Below, in pieces: positions 19,388 through 28,141 of a stretch of 64,000 nt of DNA. The position numbers and the translations under genes are program-made. Under the pieces are notes generated by a model that had not been told where the DNA came from, did no database searches, and saw nothing but the letters and a program-made list of their open reading frames with translations. The stretch's first letter is position 1, and the number at the start of each line of letters is the position of its first letter. The DNA is from Lewinellaceae bacterium (GTDB taxonomy: Bacteria > Bacteroidota > Bacteroidia > Chitinophagales > Saprospiraceae): contig JADJUJ010000004.1 in assembly GCA_016710765.1 (NCBI GenBank), positions 310,001-374,000 on the forward strand, read 5' to 3'.

Positions 19388-20936
19388 ATGAGAACTCAGT
19401 TATTGCTTTCGATCCTTATTTGCCTGGCTGCCTTAAGGTTACCCGCGCAAGACCTGCACATTTATTGCGATGCATTTAGCGACTCCATCTTTTACCAACG
19501 CAATGGCAAACTCGTTGAGAATGCTATGGTACGCAAAGGAGACCAGATTATTTTGCATATCCGTAATTACAACAATTACCCGTACAACATTGAGCTGGAA
19601 ACCGAAAACAAAAACCTCACCCTCGCTGAAGGCCAGTATGGCAAAGGCTTTGCCCCTTCCAGTGCTGGCGCCAGCCCTTTTTCCATGTTGCTGAAATCTG
19701 TTGGTGGGGGTTTTCCCGGGCTACCGGATCTATTTGGTGGCGGTAATGACAATTTCGGGTTTGCCGGTAACGATGGCAATGCAGAACAAGCCAGCCAAAT
19801 CGCAAAAAAAGTTGCTGAGTTCAGAAAAAACCTAAAATACCTCGAACAAACCGATACTGATTTGGCTGCGCTCGAATCCAAACTGGAGATGAGCATGGCT
19901 GCGCAAAAAATGCACGATTTCTCTATCGAAGAAATTAATCGGCTGCGATACGACCCAAACCTGGAACCGGCTCAAATCAAACGCATGACCCAGGAATATG
20001 CCCAGCAAATTTTCCAGGAAAGCAATCCTGAAAATCTTACGCTGCAGTATGTGCTGGATCGATCCAATGCCCGCTCTGATGTGGCAGCGCTTATTTCTGA
20101 TTATCGGCTAAAAGTAAACCGGTACGATCGCTTCCATCAAAAAATAGCGGGCCTGAGCGAGGAACTTCAACAGTTTTCAGTGCCTAATAACGGGCTCGAC
20201 CCATTTGTAGACTCCACTTTCCTGATCAGTCTGAAAGGCGCAGAAAAGCTGGATGCATACCAGCAAAACCTCGTTAATTTGGAAAAGCCAGGAAGCGGTC
20301 GCCAACTTTGACCCCACCAAAATGGCAGCCCTGCGCAGCAGCTACATCAGCTTTATGGCGAATGATTTCACCAAAACCTACCGCCAGGTAGCGGAAGGCG
20401 ACAACCTGAACATGCGCATCCGGATTACACCTGTGGATTCGGCCCTTTATCTGGGCGCGCGAAGCAAGCAATTGCCACCTATTCCAGTAAAAGTTTATGG
20501 TGGGATACGGGTCAACACGAGTATTGGTGTAGGTTTTGTTCAATACTTTCAACGGCCAAAAGATTATTTCGTGCGTGACTCCATTGTGGTATCCAGCGAC
20601 AAAGACGCCTTTACGCCCGTGCTTTCCTCTTTTATACACTTTTACAGTCCGCGACCCGGCAACTTGTCCTGGGGAGGCTCTTTTGGTGTTGGCCTGCCCT
20701 TGGGCGGTCAGGACAACCTTCAGTCTATCTCGTTCTTCCTGGGGCCCAGCCTGGTAATTGGGCAGGCACAAAACATCGTCTTCAGCGGTGGCATCATGGG
20801 CGGAAAAGTACCCGCTCCCGGCCAAGGATACAAAGTAGGCGACTATTTCGACTCCGATGCAGCCCTCTTTACCACAGATTCCAGGTACGCCCTGGGTTAT
20901 TTTCTTGGTGTTTCTTTTAACATCATGGGAAAATAA
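19388..20936 (+). CDS. Large exported coiled-coil/beta protein next to CHASE2 (frameshifted)
   Basis: About 515 aa after removing one base around 20283-20289 (giving NLEKQEAVANFDP). Signal peptide MRTQLLLSILICLAALRLPAQ. A beta module comes first (VRKGDQIILHIRNYNNYPYN), then a Gly/Phe-rich linker (LFGGGNDNFGFAG), a long coiled coil (about 130-310; KKVAEFRKNLKYLEQ) and a C-terminal barrel-like part (SWGGSFGVGLPLGGQ, YALGYFLGVSFNIMGK). No named domain. Its position opposite the CHASE2 gene and its export signal suggest that it is part of the same envelope system. Confidence 0.7.
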
Positions 20937-20982
20937 GACCATCCCTTTACCTGACTTCTGGGTTCCGCCGACTTTTAAAAGT

Positions 20983-21137
20983 GGGTGTATCATAAATACT
21001 GAATCCAGATTTTATACCAAATCAAGTTCTGCCACAAAGGCGCAAAGACACAAAGGGCACCCAATTCTTTGTGTCTTTGTGCCTTTGTGGCAATTTTATT
21101 TTGTCGCATAGCGTCGATGTATACTTACGATACGGCC
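20983..21137 (+). repeat. Hairpin-containing intergenic repeat, copy B
   Basis: Homologous to 13812-13954: starts GGGTGTATCATAAATACTGA, ends CTTACGATACGGCC. The 25-bp inverted repeat lies at 21031-21055 against 21067-21091. It carries about 12 more bases than copy A on the left side of the hairpin. Confidence 0.75.
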
Positions 21138-21552
21138 TCTTTGCTTGTGGGCAGAGGTTAAAGCCCCGACGCCAGGTAAAAGCTGCAACAGGAACACCCG
21201 TCATCCAACAATGTACACCTGGTAATCCTGCACTTGGCGCGTATTCAACAACCGAGGCATAAGGGATCAGCAATAAAATAAATTCCACTCGAGCATAGTG
21301 TCGGGGCGACTCGGAGTCGCCCCGACACTATCCCGGCCGATTTTCAAAATTATATTTGAACTACCAGATGGAAGTTTAACTTATGAGAAGGCCTCATCGA
21401 TTTTGACTTGCAAACCCGATAGTGCGTTGTCGTACAAGAGAACCAACGCCGTTAATGGAAGACACGTGCGTGATGGCATTTGATTAATGCTGTACTGCAC
21501 CATTTAGCCTATTTGTCTTTAACCATTGTAACAAGGCCCCTTTTCAAGCGCA
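21138..21552. other. Intergenic remainder with one long palindrome
   Basis: No gene seen. It contains a 17-bp perfect inverted repeat at 21296-21330 (listed separately). The rest has no recognisable signal. Confidence 0.5.
21296..21330. repeat. 35-bp perfect palindrome
   Basis: Arms TAGTGTCGGGGCGACTC and its complement around a single G. No T-tract follows on either strand, so it looks more like a dispersed palindromic repeat than a terminator. Confidence 0.7.
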
Positions 21553-21584
21553 TAAAAAAAGGGGACGATCTTTCGATCGTCCCC
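21553..21584 (-). terminator. Rho-independent terminator of the NTF2-like gene
   Basis: Stem GGGGACGATC/GATCGTCCCC (21561-21584) with a 4-nt loop. On the minus strand it is followed by T7. It lies 20 bases after the stop of the gene ending at 21605. Confidence 0.9.
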
Positions 21585-21604
21585 CCCAAATGATTTCTAA
21601 ATTG

Positions 21605-22087
21605 CTAGCGTTCCAGTACCACTTTGGTCTGGTTCAGTTTCCAGCTTTTGTCTTCCTTTTTCACCAGGTGGGAATAGGTGCCTGACTGGCTAACCAATTC
21701 TCCTGTTGTGCGGTTCTTACCAATGGTGCTGAATTTACCCGTTATCAGGATTCTTCCATCGGGCTGAACTTGTGCATCATCAACCTGTACATAACTGTGC
21801 AGGTCGGCATTTTCGAAGTTCTTCTCAAAATCGGTCTTTACATCGTCGCGGGTAATGGCCATGTTGGAATCATCTTCCTTGACCACCACCACATTCCTGG
21901 TGTACATTTGAGCCAGAGCATCGACATCGCTGCGATTGTACGCATCTTCCCATTGTTTGGCCAGGTCTTCCATTTCCTTTTTGATCATTGCATCCTTCAC
22001 ATCGGTCTGTGCGACCAGGCTTGTGGTGGTGAATGCGGCAAAAAAGAGTGCAGCGGCGATCAGACTGAGTTGCTTGAATTGTTTCAT
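21605..22087 (-). CDS. Exported NTF2-like (SnoaL/DUF4440-type) protein
   Basis: 160 aa from MKQFKQLSLIAAALFFAAF (22087); a longer reading from 22138 lacks a sensible signal peptide. After the signal peptide (ends LVAQ) comes an NTF2-like fold: MEDLAKQWEDAYNRSDVDAL, AQMYTRNVVVVKED, VQPDGRILITGKFSTIG, and SHLVKKEDKSWKLNQTKVVL. The family includes small-molecule binding proteins and a few enzymes; catalytic residues cannot be assigned. It lies between the CHASE2-associated genes and the WD40-caspase gene, on the same strand as the latter, about 160 bases downstream. Confidence 0.85.
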   Translation of the reverse strand: MKQFKQLSLIAAALFFAAFTTTSLVAQTDVKDAMIKKEMEDLAKQWEDAYNRSDVDALAQMYTRNVVVVKEDDSNMAITRDDVKTDFEKNFENADLHSYVQVDDAQVQPDGRILITGKFSTIGKNRTTGELVSQSGTYSHLVKKEDKSWKLNQTKVVLER

Positions 22088-22248
22088 AATGGTGTTGTTA
22101 AAGTGAAAAAATGAACAATTATTGGGGCTTCTTTTCATTTATTTGCTCGGAAGTAAAAAGGTTACTCCACCATTCAAAATTCATTGCATTGATCAAACTT
22201 TAGCGCGACATTTTGCGCCCTGGCGGCCCACCAAGCCATAAGTTTATC

Positions 22249-25200
22249 CTATTTTTTAAATGGCTCCAGCTGATTTAAAATGGCCTTGAGCAAGCCTTTC
22301 ATGTTATTTACATCACCTTCTGCTTTAAAATCACCGATAAACTCCTTCCCCTTAAACTGCTTTCCGGTAACCCTTACTGTATTCCCATCCACAGCGTAAC
22401 GCCCGCGAACGGAATAACCGTTGTCTATATAATCAATGGGTGAAAACACAAAGGCCGACTGAGCAGGATTGACAGTTAGCAACTCGAACTGCTTATCGAG
22501 GGCCGATCCCAGCCCGAGCACATCAAAAAACATGGTAGAATCCTGGAAAACACTTTTTACAAAAACAGGCTTCGGTGTGCCCAACTCAATGTCCACCCTG
22601 CTGTCGGAAATACCAATGGCAAACGAAGACCCATTAAGCGGAAACACGGGCACCGGATCCTGTATACCTTTCAGGCTTCTCGCCATACCTGGCACTTCTG
22701 TTCGGGCGTATTGGAACATGGTCATGACGTCTACCAGCCCTCGTGGACCCAAGGCCTTGCCGCGCATGGCATCCAGCAAAGCATAGGTGAGCAAACCGTG
22801 GCCATAGGTATTGGCCTCAAAGCTTTTTTGGTTGGAGGCGCTGCCTGCCAGGATAAACATACCGGTTCGGTCTTTCATCTGATCGAGTGCCACAACCTGA
22901 GAGGGGTCCACCGCCTTTCCATTGGTAAAACCATCGGCAATTTTACCGGAGTTACAGGCGTCAATGATCATTACCCGTTTCAGGGCCGGCACTTTACTCA
23001 GCCAGCCGGATAAATCCTCTGTAGAGATGGTGTTTTTCTCCCGAATGACCGGGTCCGAAACAACCTGGTCCAGCATGTCCTTGGTAAGGTAATAAAATTG
23101 GGATTTGCCTGCATCATCGTAGGTGGTGCCGTGCCCCGAAAGGTAAACGAGAATTACATCTTCGGGTTTCGCCTGCGCAGCAATGGTGTTAAAAGCGGCC
23201 TTGATGTTTTCTTTGCTGGGTATACTGTCGGGGTTGGTTGTATTGGTTGCCAGGAGACAAACATGGGTTCTTTCTTTGGTAAACACCAATTCTGCCGTTT
23301 GCTGAACGGCATTGGCCATGGCAACGGCATCAATATCCGGATAGGTAAGGCTAATGGCAGGGCTGCTGTACTTTGACGTTCCAACTACTATGGCGTACAT
23401 GGACGGTTTCCCATCGCCCAACACGGGCTTGCCGTGTTGGAATCATCACCACCACCGCGGCCTGAGAGCAACTGCGGCTCGTAGGGTACTTCCACCGCCT
23501 GACTTTTCAGCCAGCCTTCGCTGTTGAAGGCCCGCAAACTGATGGTATTGCTGGCGATGGAGGTGTAGTAACGAGCATATGTTTTCAGGGGCTCTTTCAA
23601 TACGGTATCACGGTTCGGATTGATGTCGGCTTTTACTTCAATGTTGTTGATGTACATACTGACAGCACCCAGGCCCCCGCTTCTGGGTTTTAAATGAACC
23701 GTCAGGATATCATTTGCAATACTGGCATTCATTTCAGGAAACAGCAGAAGGTCTTCGTAGCCATCGGTTTTGCGCAGCGTAATCCGCTCTGGCGAAAACA
23801 CTTTTTGCAACAAGCCCGGCATATAATAGCGCTGCTTGATCTGGTCAAGTTCTATGATTTCCAATCCTTTTACCAGATACAGCATTTTCATGGCGGCAGG
23901 GGAGGCGTCGAACAAACCGTCGGGGGTCATCACCATCCAGTCTTTATTACCGATAGAAATTAACCGTATGAGTTCTTTCCCCGCAGTATCCCAGACCCTG
24001 GCAGTATTATCGTTACTGCCCGAAATGATGTATTTTCCATCGGGCGAAAAACCCACCTGCCGAATACTGCTCAAATGCCCGATGAAATCGGCGCGCAAAA
24101 AACCTGGATTTGGGCTTTCCAAGTTGTACAAATGCAAATTGTTGTTGGCGTAGCCGATCAATAAGCTTTTGCTGTCGGGAGAAAAAGCCATACAGTTCAC
24201 CATGGGGTCGTCACTGGAATAAAACAGGCTGCCGTCATTCACATTCCAAATCCTGATTTCGTTGTTTTCATTACCCGCAACCCACTTACCGTCGGGTGAA
24301 AAGCAAGCGGCATTGACACCGGTACCGAAAGATTTCAACACTTTCCCGGTTACTGCATCATGCAGCCGCAAGGGCAAGCCCTTACCACTGGAAGGCTGTT
24401 GCACCATTTCGGTAAACGCCTCCAGGGTTGGAGAAAACTGGTTGTTATAGGCAGAAAGAAAGGTTTTTCCATCAGGTGAAAAGACGAGGCAACTCACATA
24501 GTTGGAGTCGGATTGAAACGGATCCAGCCAGCAGGCAGCTCCGGAGCGCACATCATAACACTGAATTTTGCCGATAAAATCGGAAGCTATAAACGTATTG
24601 TTTTTAGGGTTACAAGCAATTGCCGCCACGCCTGCCCCTTTGCCCCTGGGCAGAGCACTGATTTTCAGGTGAAAAGTATCCATCTCCACGTGGTACAATT
24701 TATCACCAGTTTCGCCGATCACAAAACTGCCATCGCTCTGCATAAATGCAGCAGGGGCGATAAAATCGGCTTTAAGCGGCAAGGTATCGATGTAATCGGT
24801 ATTCAGGTTCCATAAGCGCAGGTTAGGACCACTGCCCCCTGTGAGTATGGCCGTTCCGAGCGGGGAGAACTGTGCGTTAACAGCCGGTGTTGCCTCGTTG
24901 ATGAAATTTTTAAGTGGACTGCCTTCCAGATCAAACTGTTTGGCGCTGCGGTCGAATCCACACAAAAACACCGATTTACCATCGGCTGCAAAAATGACAT
25001 CGTTGATGCCAAACTTCTCTGCTGGAAACTTTTTGTGGAGTTTAAAATTTGCTGTGGACCAGATGCAGCAGACTGGGTCGTCGGGGTCCACACCCGAAAT
25101 CCATTTGCCATCGGGTGAGTACCGGGCGCATTTCACCGGATTGCTGTTGCCATTCAAAGTTCGTTCTTTTTTGCCCGTTACCACATTCCAGATAACAGCA

Positions 25201-25862
25201 TGGCCATCAGCAGCAGCACTCAGCAAAAAATCGGATTTAGGCGAAAAGCAAAGGCTCCTTATGTCTTCCCCGTCATGCCCATTGAGCGTATGTTTTAAAT
25301 TGCCGTCTTTTTGGTACACGCGGATAATCCCATCCTCATCACCACTGGCATAGTATTTTCCATCCGGGGAGGAAGCTACTTTTTGTAAAGAAGGCGTTTC
25401 GTTAGAGATTAATTGTTCGCCATTACCCTCAATGTCGTGAACCATTAAAAAACCTTCTGAAGAGTTGCCCAGCAGCAAACGTTTGCTGTCATTGGAAAAG
25501 CAGGCACTGGTTATAAAGTGTTCTGTGACAACAGTGTCCAAAAAAAGACCGTCAGGGCTCCACAAATACAGTTTGCCGCTGTTTTTTTCCAGGGTATAAA
25601 TGCGCGAACCATCAGGGGAATAGGCCGCCTCCCGAATTGGGTTTTTGTGGGGAAGAATTTTCAGCAAGCGGCCGCTTTTTACCGACCACATCATGGCGGT
25701 ATTGTCACTCGAGCCTGAGCCGCTGATCACATATTCACCATCTGGTGAAACCGCCACCACCGAAACGTGCTTGGCATGGCTTAAGGGCGGCATCAATTCT
25801 GCTTTTTGGCTCCACAACTGAGTAAAGCCAAGCAGCAAAAAGAAAATTGAAAAGGTTTTCAT
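22249..25862 (-). CDS. Exported WD40-repeat/caspase (C14) fusion protein (frameshifted)
   Basis: About 1204 aa after restoring one G (CC at 23432-23433 on plus should be CCC), which reads SNTGKPVLGDGKPSMYAIVVG. Signal peptide MKTFSIFFLLLGFTQLWSQ. Residues about 25-640 hold ten or more WD40 repeats (VAVSPDGEYVISGSGSSDNT, FSPDGKYIISGSNDNTARVW). A beta linker is at 650-810. A caspase domain is at about 815-1075 with YAIVVGTSKY, His in VYLSGHGTTYD (about H911) and Cys in VMIIDACNSGK (about C970). Such WD40-caspase fusions are known in Bacteroidota and cyanobacteria; an exported one is notable. Targets unknown. Confidence 0.85.
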
Positions 25863-25987
25863 GGTTAAATCATTTTATCCAAATAACAACAGGTTCGGGA
25901 TTACCGGTAACGAGGGACAAAATGAAGCGGAGTAAACAAATCAATATATTTGGCAATTTATAACTAATACTTTTACATATTTCAATA

Positions 25988-26019
25988 TTTGGCTAAAAAT
26001 CCATGATTTATACTCTTTG
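25988..26019 (+). promoter_or_regulatory. Candidate Bacteroidota-type promoter of the ECF sigma gene
   Basis: TTTG (25988-25991), 19 bases, then TACTCTTTG, close to the phylum consensus TTTG-N19-TAnnTTTG with one extra base in the -7 element. It would give a leader of about 70 bases before the ATG at 26094. Confidence 0.35.
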
Positions 26020-26093
26020 GGAGGTTGTTTCAAAAGCTTAATGCCTGTAATGGCTGAGATTTCAATTCGTCTGCCTAATTTTAGGCCTGAACT

Positions 26094-26669
26094 ATGACAC
26101 AACCCGATCAGACATATATTGACGCCATTCGAACCGGGAATCCGGAGGGCTTGCGCAGTATTTACCGCGAATTCCTACCGATGGTAAGTGGGCTGGTTAC
26201 CCGCAGTGGCGGCCGAAAAGAAGAAGCCCAGGATGTTTTTCAGGATGCCTTGATGGTGATTTATGAAAAATGTCGGAGCGATGGTTTTACCCTCACCAGC
26301 AGTTTTTCCACCTACCTGTACGGGATTGCACGAAATATTTGGGGCAACCGGCTTCAAAAAAAATCGCGTACCGAGGTAACACTTCCCGATGATTTCAAAT
26401 TAAACGATCAGACCAACCTGCTGCAATCCATCTTACAGGCAGAAGAAGAACGTATCTTTTGGGATGCTTTCCAACGCCTTGGTGATGATTGCCGGAAATT
26501 GCTGCAACTTTTTTTCGAAAAAATTAAGATGGAGGAAATCACCGAAAAGATGCAATACGGCAGCGTAGGATATACCAAAAAGCGAAAATTTCAATGCAAA
26601 GAACAACTCATCAGCTGGGTGCAAAAAGACCCGCGTTACCTCGAAAACCACCCGGCTAAAATGCCGTAA
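26094..26669 (+). CDS. ECF-type RNA polymerase sigma factor
   Basis: 191 aa. Region 2 at about 20-85 (EEAQDVFQDALMVIYEKC, FSTYLYGIARNIWGNRLQKK). Region 4 at about 120-175 (LGDDCRKLLQLFFEKIKMEE, ITEKMQYGSVGYTKKRKFQC). The recognition helix is followed by a Cys, as in a Bacteroidota-specific ECF group I recall. The anti-sigma-like gene starts 15 bases downstream. It is divergent from the WD40-caspase gene, so the pair could control that locus (inference). Confidence 0.9.
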   Translation: MTQPDQTYIDAIRTGNPEGLRSIYREFLPMVSGLVTRSGGRKEEAQDVFQDALMVIYEKCRSDGFTLTSSFSTYLYGIARNIWGNRLQKKSRTEVTLPDDFKLNDQTNLLQSILQAEEERIFWDAFQRLGDDCRKLLQLFFEKIKMEEITEKMQYGSVGYTKKRKFQCKEQLISWVQKDPRYLENHPAKMP

Positions 26670-26684
26670 TGCTATAATACCAAC

Positions 26685-27555
26685 ATGGACAACATTACCC
26701 GCTACGAAAATATAGAAGCATACCTGGATGGCAACCTGCCAGCCACGGAGCGGGTGTTGTTCGAACAACAAATGGCCGAAGATGCTGCCTTCGCCGCCGA
26801 AGTCGCACTCCACCGCAAGTTACAATCGGCCCTTGGCGACCAGCAAAAAATGGCTTTTCGCCAACAGTTAACAGATATTGCTGCGGAATTCAGTGGCCCC
26901 ACCGACCCGGGCCCGGGCGCCATTAACCCGCGCTATTGGTGGGCAGCGGCAGTTATCATCCTCATTGCCGCGCTCAGCTGGTGGCTCTGGCCTTCTTCTT
27001 CCAGCAACCAAGACACAACTGGCCAAACGCCTCCGGCAATAGACCAGCCCACCCTCGATACAACCACAACTAGCCCGGCGGTGGATACCATTACTGCACA
27101 ACAACCGGTAAAAAAACAGGTACCAGCCCCAGTCAACAAGCCCAACCCACAGGCTGCCTTCGAACCCAATCCGACACTTGAAAAACTGACGCAAACCGAA
27201 CCTGACCCTTACTTTAACGTACGGGAAACCAGCCTGGAAGGCACGGCTACTGATGTGTCGCAACAATTCAGCATCGTTTTTTGGGAAAAATGCTGAGCGC
27301 AATGGACATCCCAACATTAGAGTTTGTACTGCTCGACAACCAGCGCCCCAAGGGGAAAACGCAGTTTCGCGTGCCTGTCGCAGTAACCCTTATTCCAGAC
27401 AATGACCCCATCGTAGCCTTTGGTGCAAAAAAGGTTACCGACTTCAGGCAACAAAAACAGCCATACTCCAGCCTGGACTTTACTACGGTCAGGTGGTTGC
27501 TCAAAATGATGCATCCAAGGTTTTGTGGACTGGCACGCTTCGCATACCGCGTTGA
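26685..27555 (+). CDS. Anti-sigma-like membrane protein (two frameshifts)
   Basis: About 290 aa with two restored bases: one T in T6 at 27277-27282 (IVFLGKMLSAMD) and one C at 27468-27469 (YSQPGLYYGQ). Cytoplasmic N-terminus of about 84 residues (ENIEAYLDGNLPATERVLFE, typical of anti-sigma factors of this phylum), one membrane helix (WWAAAVIILIAALSWWLW, 85-102), a Thr/Pro-rich linker and a C-terminal periplasmic domain ending LYYGQVVAQNDASKVLWTG then TLRIPR. It follows the ECF sigma gene by 15 bases and is expected to sequester it. Confidence 0.8.
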
Positions 27556-27669
27556 GCACGAGCATGCCCGCATACAAATGCAAACGATTGGCAAATGCGG
27601 GTTAAATTCGCAAAAGTCTGCACCTAATCGCGGACTTTTATTGTTGTTATGCGTATCAAAAACATCACC

Positions 27670-28062
27670 ATGAAGAACAGTACGTTTGCCTTACCCCTTG
27701 CTTTGAGCCTGTTGCTGCTCGCAGGTTGCACCGACAATTCCAGTTCAGACATCGATATCAATGCGCCAGCCGTTACAATCAGTACACCTGCGGAAGGCTC
27801 AGCCATCAGTGGCATCGTTAATATTAAAGGACACGTCACCGACGAAAGCCTGCACGCCATGAGCATCATTGTTACCGACGATACCGATGGTGCGCCGCTT
27901 TTTACAGCAAAACCCTCTATACACGCCAAAACGGAATACTTCTTCGACGAAAACTGGACGCCATCTGTCAGTGCCGATAAAGCAGTTACCCTTACGGTTT
28001 CGGTAGAAGATCACTCCAACCATACGACGGTAAAAACGGTTCATTTTACCGTAAAACCGTGA
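27670..28062 (+). CDS. Lipoprotein with Ig-like (DUF4625-type) domain
   Basis: 130 aa from MKNSTFALPLALS. Lipobox LLLAGC with Cys at about 20. The rest is a single Ig-like beta-sandwich: VTISTPAEGSAISGIVNIKG, HAMSIIVTDDTDG and VTLTVSVEDHSNHTTVKTV. It resembles DUF4625 proteins of Bacteroidota. An in-frame ATG at 27649 would precede a less typical signal. Role unknown. Confidence 0.75.
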   Translation: MKNSTFALPLALSLLLLAGCTDNSSSDIDINAPAVTISTPAEGSAISGIVNIKGHVTDESLHAMSIIVTDDTDGAPLFTAKPSIHAKTEYFFDENWTPSVSADKAVTLTVSVEDHSNHTTVKTVHFTVKP

Positions 28063-28077
28063 CAATGTAGAACCGTA

Positions 28078-28121
28078 GTAAAACAATAGGTGAACCGGGT
28101 TTCGATTCACCTATGTTTTAC
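28078..28121. terminator. Bidirectional terminator between convergent genes
   Basis: Arms GTAAAACAATAGGTGAA and TTCACCTATGTTTTAC with one bulge and a loop rich in GGGTTTC. It lies between the ends of the lipoprotein gene (28062, plus) and ppdK (28142, minus). Confidence 0.75.
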
Positions 28122-28141
28122 TGCTGTATTGTAGGATTCGA

